Shown one piece after another: positions 6,463 through 15,329 of a stretch of 15,719 nucleotides of DNA. This stretch comes from Crenotrichaceae bacterium (GTDB lineage: Bacteria; Pseudomonadota; Gammaproteobacteria; Methylococcales; DRLZ01). Location of the stretch: the NCBI GenBank assembly GCA_011322755.1, contig DRLZ01000399.1:1-15719 (forward strand), in the 5' to 3' direction. The notes beneath the pieces are model-generated. The model was given only the letters and a program-made list of their open reading frames with translations. It was not told the origin of the DNA and searched no databases. The translations under genes were made by a program, and so were the position numbers. Position 1 is the first letter of the stretch, and each line of letters opens with the position of its first letter.

Positions 6463-7410
6463 TTAGAGTAATGATGCGTTAATCGGAAAATTCATTACAT
6501 CGTGATCAACGACACCTGGTGGCAAGGTGCTTTGGAAAATTGTGCCATCCGGTTGCCGAAAACTAACTGGAACTGCCGGTAATTCAGCTGTGGCTCCATA
6601 AAGACTGCCATCCGAGTGATATGCGGTACTAACAAATAGTAGTTGCGACCCGTCTGGTGTGGTGTCCAGTGGGCATGATGCCAGTTTGCGTATAAACTTT
6701 GCGCGACCTTGTTTGTTAGCAACAAATACATTTGGAACACCACCAAATGGCAGCGGCACCATTGTAGGGCCAGGTGCTCCAGGAGGTGTTGTTGCCCATA
6801 AAGCCCACATACTGTAGATGCCATTTGCAATCAGGTTTCGAAAAAATATTCTGACTGCGGCTGTACCATCGGCATGACATTTTAGTGTCATATTACCGCG
6901 AGCATCTAACCACTTGCCTAAGGTAATCTCATCATTAGGACTGCTTTTTGTCGGCGGAAACGGGTTTGCAGGAAGAACACCCTGAGGAGGTAGCGAGAGT
7001 CGTACTCCATTCGGGGATGCATTAACCGGTACATTTCGAAGTGGTATATTAATAATGCGGTCGTCTGCTTCAGGTACACCCAAAGCGCCTAGAAAACCAT
7101 CATCAGTATAAGTTGCTAATAGAATATCGTCATCGCAATTGGTAGGACTAAGAGGAATTGCATCAACAGCGCCTGGGTTTGAATCAAATTCACCGACAAA
7201 ATCTCCTCCAAGATCAATCGGTAAAGGTGCAGGTATTCCATTCAACTGCATCACTGCTTCACCACAAAGCCGATTTGCACCTGTAACGTTTATACCTTTT
7301 ACTTTCAAAACCTGACCAGCCATCGAAGTCACTGGTAAATTGACACCAATCAGCCCTGTGATCAGTATAAAACCATACGATTTTAATTTATTAAAACACT
7401 TTATAGTCAT
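6463..7410 (-). CDS. Secreted protein of unknown function
   Basis: A 315-residue protein I cannot assign. It begins with a signal peptide: positive residues, hydrophobic SYGFILITGLIGVNL, then a likely signal peptidase I site after SMA (about residue 31). There is no lipobox Cys. The mature part is rich in Pro, Gly and Asp, has four Cys (at least two could form a periplasmic disulfide) and a central stretch with ANGIYSMWALWATTPPG, then FGGVPNVFV and ASCPLDTT, followed by FVSTAYHSDGSLYG. It has no transmembrane helix after the signal, so it should be periplasmic or extracellular. The start has AGAGGAA about 6 nt upstream. It lies 271 nt upstream of the EctC-like gene on the same strand, and a long spacer separates it from the porin-like gene, so it is probably transcribed alone. 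Confidence 0.8.
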   Translation of the reverse strand: MTIKCFNKLKSYGFILITGLIGVNLPVTSMAGQVLKVKGINVTGANRLCGEAVMQLNGIPAPLPIDLGGDFVGEFDSNPGAVDAIPLSPTNCDDDILLATYTDDGFLGALGVPEADDRIINIPLRNVPVNASPNGVRLSLPPQGVLPANPFPPTKSSPNDEITLGKWLDARGNMTLKCHADGTAAVRIFFRNLIANGIYSMWALWATTPPGAPGPTMVPLPFGGVPNVFVANKQGRAKFIRKLASCPLDTTPDGSQLLFVSTAYHSDGSLYGATAELPAVPVSFRQPDGTIFQSTLPPGVVDHDVMNFPINASLL

Positions 7411-7900
7411 AATATTTCCTCTAGTCTAAATTGTTACGATTGTTATCAATAAAACCCGTCTGTTAATCAATAGTTAACCTTACTTTACAGCACTATTATT
7501 TATATAGAACTGACTATATTAGATGAATTAACATTGGGTATTACTTTATCTTATTGAAGCAGCAATCAAAGTGATAAACTGCACTGCACGCATGTAAGAT
7601 ATGCACTTGACAAAACGGAAATACAAGGACTATTGATATCTTGCATTATAAACACACATCAATAGCTATATTTCTCGGAGTGGAATAGTCGAATTATGAT
7701 TTTTAAATGCTTGCTTAAAAACATCAGACAGAAGGAAATTACAGGAAGCCCCGATAGTTTTTCAGAGGTCTATATTATTCGAAGTGTAAGTTAATATTGG
7801 AAATATCAGACAAAAATACGTGGTTTACGACATTAATATGTACGTTCGACGCAGTAAATAGAGAGCACAGAGGCAAGCTAAACAGTTCGTAAACTTTCAG
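7411..7900. other. Long A+T-rich intergenic region
   Basis: 490 nt between two minus-strand genes. It should hold the promoter of the secreted-protein gene at its left end. On the plus strand there is a perfect -35-like TTGACA (7607-7612) but no good -10 at the right distance. A 32-codon plus-strand frame (7696-7794) has GGAG 15 nt upstream, which is too far. AGTGATAAACTGCACT (7570-7585) resembles a CRP half-site but lacks the second half. An 11-nt word, GGAGTGGAATA (7677-7687), recurs exactly at 10129-10139. I see no strong terminator or RNA gene. Confidence 0.4.
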
Positions 7901-8872
7901 TTAAAAGTGATGAACAAATCGCAGGTTAAGGCGATTGCCATATGCCCGGTTCTCAGCAAATAATTCGAAATAATAGTTGAAGAAAACATGGTCTTGTTTA
8001 GAGAAATGATAAACTAGTCCTGGACCAATACCGAATACTTGTTCGCGTCTACCGCCAACTCCCTTGCCATTAACTTTGGTATCACTAATCTGCTTGAGAT
8101 AGTAACTGTTGATTCCAATTCGCAATTGTTTTGGTAGTAGCTCGTAAGCCAAATCGAAATTCAGATGGATAGCCTGTCCAGCCTGAGTATTACGTGCGCC
8201 GTTAGCAACAAAGTTTCTGTTAGGACTGTTATTTTTTGCATTCCAGAGATAGTGAATACGTGTAGAGGTCGATATCTGCGGAGTTAGAAATAATGTCCCA
8301 GCCCAATAGGGGTTAAATGAAAGAAAATTACTACCTGGATTGATTTCCCGGTTTGAATCATATTTTCCAGTGGGCACGATAACCTGAAACTCAAAACGAT
8401 GCATAAAAACCGGACCGTTTTTTCCCATAACAGGATCCCATTGTAGATAAGGTCCGATAACAACGTCACCCAGTCCATTACCATTATCCTGTGGAAAATT
8501 AGATGTGCCGCTGACATCATAATCAAGATCCAGGGATAAAAAAGGAACAATGACATCAATTCCCCATTTCCCACCAAAGAGCAACTCTTTATCAGACTGA
8601 TAAATGAATTGACTGAGACTGATCCAGGCACTCAAGTCTTCATCAGCAAATGATGGTAAAAGGTCATTCCCGTTTTTGTCGGCAAATTTATCTGGATTCC
8701 AGTATTGCAAATATTGTGAAAAATAGAACCCCTTCCCCGCCGGAGGCGCTCCATCCAGAAAACTCGTAAACCCAAGATTTACACCGGGCAAATCATAAGC
8801 CTGGGTGGAATTTGTCATCAGCAGACAGGCAATAAGACTAAAGACATAATACGATCTGGAGATAGAATGCAT
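7901..8872 (-). CDS. Outer-membrane beta-barrel protein, SphA / phenol-degradation MetA type
   Basis: A 323-residue protein with a signal peptide (MHSISRSYYVFSLIACLLMTNSTQA, cleaved before YDLPG) and alternating hydrophobic/aromatic beta-strands. Typical family features are FYFSQYLQYWN near the start, VPFLSLDLDYD, GNGLGDVVIGPYLQWD, VIVPTGKYD and NPGSNFLSFNPYWAGT in the middle, and a C-terminal strand ending in LNLRFVHHF, with the aromatic last residue typical of outer-membrane barrels. Members of this group (Phenol_MetA_deg/SphA) sit in the outer membrane and are thought to admit hydrophobic compounds; the substrate here is unknown. The length is normal. AAAGGAAA lies about 8 nt before the ATG. 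Neighbours give no substrate clue, although it shares strand with the secreted protein and the heterocycle cluster. Confidence 0.82.
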   Translation of the reverse strand: MHSISRSYYVFSLIACLLMTNSTQAYDLPGVNLGFTSFLDGAPPAGKGFYFSQYLQYWNPDKFADKNGNDLLPSFADEDLSAWISLSQFIYQSDKELLFGGKWGIDVIVPFLSLDLDYDVSGTSNFPQDNGNGLGDVVIGPYLQWDPVMGKNGPVFMHRFEFQVIVPTGKYDSNREINPGSNFLSFNPYWAGTLFLTPQISTSTRIHYLWNAKNNSPNRNFVANGARNTQAGQAIHLNFDLAYELLPKQLRIGINSYYLKQISDTKVNGKGVGGRREQVFGIGPGLVYHFSKQDHVFFNYYFELFAENRAYGNRLNLRFVHHF

Positions 8873-9208
8873 TGCTGATTTTCCTTTAAACCTGTTCGAT
8901 CATATCTATGCTGGCTGCAAAGAGATTGAAATTTCGTGTTCTCTTCGTACTTGTAAAAGCACATCAACTATTCTTCTCGAACTCGAACCATCGAAATCAT
9001 CCAGCTCTACTTCAAAATCGTTCACTTCAACGCTGTCAGTCAGGCAGTTCCTTATTTCAGTATTTCAATTTGTTCTCAACAATGACGATAACTCAGCATT
9101 TATTACAATAGGCCAGGTTATGTCTCTCTTGTAAACAAGACCTCGTTAAGGTCTTGTGTTTATCCATTACGTTCTAGTAAAAACGACCATCTCAATCTTC
9201 GATATCAA
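8873..9208. other. Intergenic region with a hairpin
   Basis: 336 nt between the porin-like gene start and the regulator stop. The right part holds the hairpin annotated separately. A 67-codon plus-strand frame (8908-9111) has no Shine-Dalgarno and no family-like sequence. I see nothing else convincing apart from the presumed porin promoter. Confidence 0.4.
9135..9157 (-). terminator. Hairpin downstream of the CRP/FNR regulator gene
   Basis: A perfect 9-bp stem (ACAAGACCT / AGGTCTTGT) with a 5-nt loop lies 51-74 nt past the regulator stop codon. The T-tract after the stem on the minus strand is short (TTTAC), so it is a weak intrinsic terminator at best. The sequence is nearly symmetrical and could also act on the other strand or be an operator. 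Confidence 0.45.
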
Positions 9209-9859
9209 TCACCAGTTGTGAGGTAAAGGCTTCTCTATTATCCATTTCCCTCGTGTACTCACTGTGAGATAACCTCCTTGTTTTAATGCTTTTACAAATC
9301 GATTGATATTTTCCCGAGCAGTCCCTACAAAATCGCCTAAGTCCTGTTGTGTCAAAGATTGCTCGAGAATATAAGTTCCATCAGGCTGCTCAGTAGCAAG
9401 TTCATAGAGCTTGGTTCGAAAGCAAATATATGAATTTGTGATGCGACTATTTGTCAGTTCATTCGTCAAGTGACGAATACGTTCGGTCAACACAGAAATC
9501 AGCCTGCTGTAAAGTATGGGATTATTGGTCAGGCAGGTAATAAACTGTGTTTTACTAATCACCGTTATTTGTGAATCGACGAGTGTTTCCGCTGTCGTCG
9601 ATCGCGGTTTTTCATCAAGTAATCCCAGCTCGCCAAAATATTCTCCCGGCCCAAGGATTCTCAAAAGATTGGTACGACCGGTTTTACCAAGCACCTGTAT
9701 TTTAACCTGCCCCTGTTCTATAAAATAAAGCGAATTACTATCATCGTTTTGAAAAAAAATGATAGATTTTTTTTTATAAGTACGAGTAATTCCAAAATGC
9801 TTTATTTCGTCTATATTGTCAGCGCAAAGGCCATCAAGTAATGGTTTATTTTCATTCAT
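9209..9859 (-). CDS. CRP/FNR-family transcriptional regulator
   Basis: A 216-residue two-domain regulator. The N-terminal cyclic-nucleotide-binding fold contains GPGEYFGELGLLDEKPRSTTAET, with the Glu and Arg-Ser of a CRP-type phosphate-binding cassette, so a nucleotide ligand such as cAMP is plausible. A long dimerisation helix follows, then a winged helix: LTQQDLGDFVGTARENINRFVKAL. Its recognition helix aligns with CRP and keeps R180, E181 and R185 (ARENINR); FNR has Val at the first of these. There is no N-terminal FNR Cys cluster, so it is not an oxygen-sensing Fe-S FNR. It may bind the TGTGA-like sites at 876-891 and 6226-6241. On the coding strand an A9 run is followed shortly by a T8 run (codons for YKKKSIIFF), which may be slippage-prone. 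Distant from the cluster by 3 kb, so regulation is inferred. Confidence 0.9.
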   Translation of the reverse strand: MNENKPLLDGLCADNIDEIKHFGITRTYKKKSIIFFQNDDSNSLYFIEQGQVKIQVLGKTGRTNLLRILGPGEYFGELGLLDEKPRSTTAETLVDSQITVISKTQFITCLTNNPILYSRLISVLTERIRHLTNELTNSRITNSYICFRTKLYELATEQPDGTYILEQSLTQQDLGDFVGTARENINRFVKALKQGGYLTVSTRGKWIIEKPLPHNW

Positions 9860-10444
9860 TTTTATTCGCTTATGTATTATTTCATTCGGCTAATAATCAA
9901 GAATGACTTTTAACGCTATGTGTTTAGCTTGTTATCCAACAATTTCTGTCATTCTTTCTTCTCTCATTGCATATCACTATAAATGTAAAAATAAGAAATT
10001 TCTGCGAACTATTCACATCAATCATGAGTTGACAAAAAAGGGTACGGGACAAATGTGTCTAGCACATACATCTCACCAGCCGGTAAAATGATTACGTGAC
10101 TATTTTGGGTGACAGGACGTTAACTGAAGGAGTGGAATAACCAGATGTATTCCCGGTTGAATTCGATATGACGTGTGCTCAAAGAGCTAGCAAAGCCTCA
10201 TCAAATTGGTGAGAAATTTGGATTAGGAGTGCATGCACAAACCAGGTTAGATAAAATACAATTAGTCATACTACCTAAATGAGTAGATCATCACAAGCAT
10301 GTGGGTGCATCTCAAATATCTGGAAAAAACCCAGTACTATTAACACCCAAACCAATTATTTTCATTTCAAACATTTCGACACTATTAATCTATACTCAAG
10401 AATTAACCAGTGTATCACCCCGTAATATTACTTTGAGAGCTACA
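9860..10444. other. Divergent intergenic region between regulator and transglutaminase-like gene
   Basis: 585 nt that must carry promoters for both divergent genes. Besides the palindrome at 9929-9942, I see two weaker inverted repeats: ATGTG-N5-CACAT (10053-10067) and CAATT-type arms CAAATT-N7-AATTTG (10202-10220). TTGACA occurs at 10029-10034 without a good -10. GGAGTGGAATA at 10129-10139 duplicates the word at 7677-7687. The in-frame upstream extension of the next gene (from 10301) and a 62-codon frame (9903-10091) look non-coding. No RNA gene is recognised. Confidence 0.4.
9929..9942. promoter_or_regulatory. Palindrome upstream of the regulator gene, possible autoregulatory operator
   Basis: TTGTT-ATCC-AACAA is a perfect 5-bp inverted repeat with the 4-nt spacing of FNR-type boxes, 70 nt before the regulator start. 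Its half-sites differ from the two TGAT/ATCA sites, so the same protein need not bind it. Confidence 0.3.
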
Positions 10445-13210
10445 ATGCGATTCTTACTGAGTATATGCAGTTCCCTTATCCTGGCAATTGTCATCAAAAT
10501 ATCTATTGACAGTCAGTTGTGGAAAGGGAATGTGGCTGAACGTTTACGACTAACTATTTTCCCCAATACGGCTGAAACCGAATTAACCAAACGCTTAAAC
10601 CATTTTACAGCTTTCATTCAATTACTGCATAACAATACCGGGCAAATAAATAGCAATCACTGGCAACAGTCTAAACAAGACATAGCGCTTTTGGTACAAA
10701 AACTGAATTTACGTTTTGAATTTGTTTTTAATCAACTCTCAAAAAGGCGCGCTATGCTGGCACGTCATTTTTCAAAGAGAATTCTTACTCGTCACGATGC
10801 TTTTGTTGCATCTATCACGGAACAACATAAACACCTCAATCAATTAACGCGAAACATTAGTAACAGTGACGATCCTGATCACTTGCAAAAGAATTTAGCT
10901 GCATTGGCTCATTATCTTGTCCTATATCAACAGGAATTCAACCAACTGGACTCGGCAGACATTAAAAAACAACACGTCGTGCCAACATTAAAATCCAGCA
11001 AAACAAATCATTCGGCAAGTTCAGCACAACCGAATCTTGTAGACTATCTCCCCAACACTCCTATTTCAAAAGGAAAAGAGTTGGCTTATGCAAACATGCA
11101 AGAAAACAATACCGCTGAACAGCGCATATTTTCAGTCTACATGGATCATTGCCATTTACGCTATAAACCTGTACACGGTGCACTCCAAAACCACGATTTA
11201 CGATCACTTGAGCATCGCATAGATTCTGCCAATGCGTTTGATATTACTTCATCTATGATTAACAACTTACGCCAACTTAAAATTCCAGCACGTTATGTTT
11301 ATGGAAAGATCAAAGTCAGTGAATCGGATTTGCTTTTCTGGCTAGGTCGTCTCGACACATTAGCAGAGGCTCTGGCATTACTCAAACAAGGTGGAATTCA
11401 TTATCAGCTAGTCAATGAACGCGAAGCGAGAAAAGTAGTTTTGCTTGAACATATCTGGGTTGAAGCGTGGCTTGACGCCCCATCAGAGAATTCTCGCTGG
11501 ATAGCTTTAGATCCCAGCTTTAATCGTTGCCATCAATCAGTTTACTGGCAACCTAAAACCAAACTGGACTCGACAGTGTTTTCTCATGCCGAACAACTCG
11601 CTGAGAAATATATTGCAAGTGTTAACATACAAGCTGAACGTTTCCTTTCCATCGACACAAACTTGTTCCGGGAATTTGCTCAAGCTGCAGAAAAAGCTGA
11701 GTATCAACAAATCAATGAGGCGCTAAGTCAATACCAAGAACTAACCAGCTCTACTGATTATATCGATCCTAATGAAAATACAGATTATGTGGATCATCTA
11801 CCTGAATCATTGGCATATCATGTCGCTTCAGTTGCTTTCCGGTCAGTTCAGCTGCCAGACAGTCTACGTCGATCATTTCAGATACGTTTAACCAGCACAG
11901 GCAAACAATCAAAACACCTAATATTCAAATTCAAGTCATTTTATGATGAACTCATTGGGAAATCAGTAAAATTCGTTTTTCAGCCTGCAACACCAGAAGA
12001 CAGCGAATTGTTAAATCGTTTCCTGGGGATAAAGGTGAAAACAGGTGCAGAGATTGACCTAACAGGATTACCAGAATCCATCCCAGCTTATCTGATTAAA
12101 GTAAGACCAACGCTGGTTGTGGATCAACAAGTCATTGCAACAGGTAAAGCAGTTGCCCTTGGCCAAACATATCATTTACAGTTTTTCAGTCAGGATCGAT
12201 ATGGAAAGATCAACAAAACAAGTTCTGGAATTATTTCCGGAGAGTCCATCTCCATCCATTTGCATGCAGGCACTACAGCTTCTGTAAAACAATGGTTAGA
12301 AGTATTAACACGCAATCCCAGCCAGATTCTCATCAATACGGCAACATCATTGAGTAACTTGTTAACATCAGTTGACCAATACCAGGGCAATCTATCACAA
12401 GCCAAAATCACTTCATACCCTGGCTTTTTAACCGTTTCCACTCAACTGATCACCAACCGCTGGTTAGGACAAACAGCAACTGTCAGCTTTGGAGGAGTAC
12501 AAATCAATACCGAAAACATGGATTTTGTACCTTTATCTAATGATCTCGAGCATACACAACAAATAACAGATTCGTTAAGAATAATGGCATCGACAGCAAG
12601 CGGACAAACACTCGATTATTTTCTAAGCAATTCATCACTTCCAGGAAAAAGTATCTCTACACTGCAGGTTTTCAAGCAAGCATTGGATCAATCTGTACCC
12701 ATCATATTACTCAGCAAACACAACTTGCCTCAGCTTGAGACGTTGCTATTTGATCGCAGCTTCAAGTTAATACTGAGAAAGCATATTGAATCAGGTGAAA
12801 ATATCCTAATACCTATAACGACGCTAGAAATTGGTGAATGGATTGGCACCGGGTACAGAATCAGCAATCCACAAAACGCAACTAGCCGGTATGTTGTTCG
12901 ACAGTCGAATGTTCCCCTCAAACGACTTTCAAGCGCAATGCTGATAAATGATATGACGCGTACATTAGCTGCAACTGAACTCATTCAAAACCAGAGCGAG
13001 GAACTGGTTTTTCCAAAAGTGTATGCTCAAACCAATCAGAGCCATAACAACCTGGTGATCAACAATACAATAGCAAAGCTTCAGCTTCTGCTGCTTCGCA
13101 TACTCAATCAAACTAAAATCTATAAAAACGAGAATCTAGATAATTTTCTATCAGTTATCATCTCAAAAATACTTGACCACACTGCGCTCTATGAAAAAGA
13201 GTATAAGTGA
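10445..13210 (+). CDS. Membrane-anchored protein with a transglutaminase-like domain lacking the catalytic Cys
   Basis: A protein of 921 residues from the start chosen here (GAGAG 5 nt upstream, followed at once by the hydrophobic signal/anchor FLLSICSSLILAIVIKI). Residues about 60-200 are helical and polar. The transglutaminase-like domain spans about 250-365: NAFD followed by KIPARYVYG, then EHIWVEAW with H336 and ALDPSF with D356. The nucleophile position, 16 residues before IPAR, is Ala264, not Cys. As I recall, other proteins of this subgroup, some attached to YD-repeat/RHS-like proteins, also have GNAFD here, so the change is probably a family trait, making it a non-enzymatic or otherwise-acting domain. 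The remaining 550 residues show no motif I know. It probably faces the periplasm. It is transcribed apart from both neighbours; role unknown. Confidence 0.83.
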   Translation: MRFLLSICSSLILAIVIKISIDSQLWKGNVAERLRLTIFPNTAETELTKRLNHFTAFIQLLHNNTGQINSNHWQQSKQDIALLVQKLNLRFEFVFNQLSKRRAMLARHFSKRILTRHDAFVASITEQHKHLNQLTRNISNSDDPDHLQKNLAALAHYLVLYQQEFNQLDSADIKKQHVVPTLKSSKTNHSASSAQPNLVDYLPNTPISKGKELAYANMQENNTAEQRIFSVYMDHCHLRYKPVHGALQNHDLRSLEHRIDSANAFDITSSMINNLRQLKIPARYVYGKIKVSESDLLFWLGRLDTLAEALALLKQGGIHYQLVNEREARKVVLLEHIWVEAWLDAPSENSRWIALDPSFNRCHQSVYWQPKTKLDSTVFSHAEQLAEKYIASVNIQAERFLSIDTNLFREFAQAAEKAEYQQINEALSQYQELTSSTDYIDPNENTDYVDHLPESLAYHVASVAFRSVQLPDSLRRSFQIRLTSTGKQSKHLIFKFKSFYDELIGKSVKFVFQPATPEDSELLNRFLGIKVKTGAEIDLTGLPESIPAYLIKVRPTLVVDQQVIATGKAVALGQTYHLQFFSQDRYGKINKTSSGIISGESISIHLHAGTTASVKQWLEVLTRNPSQILINTATSLSNLLTSVDQYQGNLSQAKITSYPGFLTVSTQLITNRWLGQTATVSFGGVQINTENMDFVPLSNDLEHTQQITDSLRIMASTASGQTLDYFLSNSSLPGKSISTLQVFKQALDQSVPIILLSKHNLPQLETLLFDRSFKLILRKHIESGENILIPITTLEIGEWIGTGYRISNPQNATSRYVVRQSNVPLKRLSSAMLINDMTRTLAATELIQNQSEELVFPKVYAQTNQSHNNLVINNTIAKLQLLLLRILNQTKIYKNENLDNFLSVIISKILDHTALYEKEYK

Positions 13211-13308
13211 AAAGCTGTGTACAAATTGCTCATTGAAGCCTGTAACTGACGTATGTACTCGCTTCCATGTCATAATATAACCAATCATTATTGTATTTAC
13301 TTGGCATT

Positions 13309-14745
13309 GTGACATCCGACAATTCAACTGAACATATTCTATTTATCACCGGAAAGCTTGCAGAAAAACGACTCCATCAAGTTCTGGAAGAAATGCAGCC
13401 AACTGAGTTCAGTTACAGCGTACACCAACTTGGTGTAAAAGTTGCGGCATTAATTACCGGTGACATGATTCAACGCCGCCTGAAGCAAACCGATGGTGCT
13501 GACCGGGTGATTCTACCTGGACGCTGTCGTGGCGATCTGGATGCTCTGACGACCTTGTTTGGCATTCCATTTGAACGTGGCCCGGATGAACTGAAAGACT
13601 TGCCTGCTTATTTTGGAAAAACCTTGCAACGCCCTGACCTGTCAGAGTACAACGTTCATATTTTTGCAGAAATCACTGATGCTCCACAGATGAGTATTGA
13701 TGAGATCGTCTCGCAAGCGTTGTATTATCGAGGCGAAGGCGCCGATGTAATTGACATCGGCTGTTTGCCAGATACGCCGTTTCCACATCTGGAAGAAGCG
13801 ATTCAGGTCTTGAAATCTGAAAACTTTCAGGTCAGCATTGACTCGCTAAATCAGGGTGATCTACTACGCGGAGGAAAAGCAGGTGCTGATTATATGCTGA
13901 GTCTTTCTGAATCGACTCTGTGGATTACTGAACAGGTCAGCGCTACACCCATCCTTATCCCCGAAACCCATGGCGACCTGGCATCGCTGGATCGCGCCAT
14001 GCAATTAATGGATAAAAAAGGCCAGCAATACTACGTTGATCCCATTCTTGACCCGATTCATTTCGGATTCACTGAATCCATCCAGCGTTATTATCAAGTA
14101 CGTCAGCAACACCCCCAAGCTCAAATACTCATGGGTGTCGGTAACATCACTGAATTAACTCATGCCGATACTGTGGGGATGAATGCTTTGCTGTTAGGTA
14201 TTTGTTCCGAGCTTAATATCACTGCAATCCTCGCAACGCAAGTCAGTCGCCACGCCTGCACAGCCATTCGGGAGGCAGACAGGGCAAGACGTATCCTGTA
14301 TGCTGCACATCGAATGCAAAGTCTGCCGAAACATATTGATGATGGGTTGATGGCGTTGCATGATACTGCGCCCTACCCTTATCACTATGAAGAAATTGTT
14401 GAACTGGCAGCCGAAATACGAGACCCGAGTTATCGAATCCAAACCACAGCAGAAGGTATTCACATCTACAATCGCGATGGCTTGCATAGTGCGGAAGATC
14501 CTTTTGATTTGTTCCCTGAGCTGGATCTTGACAATGACAGCGGGCATGCTTTTTATCTTGGTGTACAGCTCGGCCGCGCTCAGGTCGCAAGACAGTTAGA
14601 CAAACGCTTCGTACAGGATGAAGTGCTGGACTGGGGCTGTGTTGCCGATGCTGTTGAAAAAGATCTTGAGCAGCAAAAACAGGCAGGCTCAACCATGAAA
14701 AAACCAGACAAAGACAAAGACAAAGACAAACCGGTCAAACAATGA
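13309..14745 (+). CDS. Dihydropteroate synthase-like protein (DUF6513), tetrahydromethanopterin synthesis
   Basis: About 478 residues. An N-terminal DUF6513 domain (ILFITGKLAEKRLHQVLEEM, LPGRCRGDLDAL) precedes a pterin-binding TIM barrel with GADVIDIG, VSIDSL and GVGNITELTHADT, plus READRARRILYAAHRM. In methylotrophic bacteria this protein is encoded with H4MPT-pathway genes and is thought to form the pterin-arylamine bond, in place of folate-type dihydropteroate synthase. The C-terminus is a low-complexity Lys/Asp tail. The start is uncertain: a GTG at 13309 is chosen because the family begins just before ILFITGK; a TTG at 13291 is the alternative and neither has a clear Shine-Dalgarno. The stop overlaps the next gene by 4 nt (ATGA), so the two are translationally coupled. 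Confidence 0.88.
   Translation: MTSDNSTEHILFITGKLAEKRLHQVLEEMQPTEFSYSVHQLGVKVAALITGDMIQRRLKQTDGADRVILPGRCRGDLDALTTLFGIPFERGPDELKDLPAYFGKTLQRPDLSEYNVHIFAEITDAPQMSIDEIVSQALYYRGEGADVIDIGCLPDTPFPHLEEAIQVLKSENFQVSIDSLNQGDLLRGGKAGADYMLSLSESTLWITEQVSATPILIPETHGDLASLDRAMQLMDKKGQQYYVDPILDPIHFGFTESIQRYYQVRQQHPQAQILMGVGNITELTHADTVGMNALLLGICSELNITAILATQVSRHACTAIREADRARRILYAAHRMQSLPKHIDDGLMALHDTAPYPYHYEEIVELAAEIRDPSYRIQTTAEGIHIYNRDGLHSAEDPFDLFPELDLDNDSGHAFYLGVQLGRAQVARQLDKRFVQDEVLDWGCVADAVEKDLEQQKQAGSTMKKPDKDKDKDKPVKQ
14707..14730 (+). repeat. Hexamer tandem repeat (GACAAA)x4
   Basis: Four perfect copies of GACAAA in frame at the 3' end of the dihydropteroate-synthase-like gene encode a DKDKDKDK tail. 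Copy-number change would add or remove pairs of residues without shifting the frame. Confidence 0.85.
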
Positions 14746-15305
14746 TTCAGGAAACCATCATCACCTCACTTGGTAAAAATGGGTATGTCCACATTTCTCC
14801 AATGGGTGTCCATGTGGACGACGATCATTACATCATTATGCCGTTTCGTCCATCAACTACACTGGATCATATTCTGGCAACCCGACACGCGGTGATGAAT
14901 CACACCGATGATGTCCGTGTATTTGCCGGTTGCCTGACCGGCCGACGTGACTGGCCGCTAACCGATACTGTCGTCGTCAATGGGAAACGACTGGAGAATT
15001 GCTTGTCACATCAGGAGCTTGAGCTGGTATACGTTGAAAATGATCATCAACGCCCTAAATTGTATTGTAAAATAGTCCACCAGCAGACTCACCTGCCCTT
15101 CAAAGGGTTTAATCGAGCCCAATTCGCCGTACTTGAAGCAGCGATATTAGTCAGCCGATTATCCATGTTACCGCTGCAAAAAATCAATTCCGAGCTTGAG
15201 TATCTTGAAATTGCCATCAACAAATGCGCAGGTGAACGTGAACTTGAGGCCTGGGAATGGCTAATGCAGGCAGTTGACCAATTTAGACGCGAACACAGAC
15301 ACTAA
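14742..15305 (+). CDS. DUF447 family protein, tetrahydromethanopterin-associated flavin-reductase-like fold
   Basis: A 187-residue protein matching DUF447: ETIITSLGKNGYVHISPMGV at the start, IIMPFRPSTTLDHIL, then HAVMNHTDDVRVFAGCLTGRRDWPL. The family is shared between methanogenic archaea and H4MPT-using methylotrophs and is predicted to have an FMN-binding split-barrel fold; its reaction in cofactor synthesis is not known to me. The C-terminal half is helical (LEAAILVSRL, REHRH end). It starts inside the stop of the preceding gene (4-nt overlap) and ends 24 nt before mfnB, giving a tight three-gene set. Length is normal and no residue looks unusual. Confidence 0.88.
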   Translation: MIQETIITSLGKNGYVHISPMGVHVDDDHYIIMPFRPSTTLDHILATRHAVMNHTDDVRVFAGCLTGRRDWPLTDTVVVNGKRLENCLSHQELELVYVENDHQRPKLYCKIVHQQTHLPFKGFNRAQFAVLEAAILVSRLSMLPLQKINSELEYLEIAINKCAGERELEAWEWLMQAVDQFRREHRH

Positions 15306-15329
15306 CCACAAAGGTAACAACGCACAATC

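Noticed and set aside
7570..7585. AGTGATAAACTGCACT as a third CRP-like site
   Set aside because: The second half-site is GCAC and the TGAT-N4-ATCA core is absent, so it does not match the other two.
7696..7794. 32-codon plus-strand frame after a TTGACA
   Set aside because: The GGAG is 15 nt from the ATG and the -35 has no matching -10.
8908..9111. 67-codon plus-strand frame
   Set aside because: No ribosome binding site and a composition like the surrounding spacer.
9903..10091. 62-codon plus-strand frame
   Set aside because: No Shine-Dalgarno, no recognisable family, and it overlaps the regulator promoter region and a palindrome.
10301..10444. 48-residue upstream extension of the transglutaminase-like protein
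   Set aside because: The ATG at 10445 has GAGAG at good spacing and begins directly with a signal/anchor helix, whereas the extension has neither.
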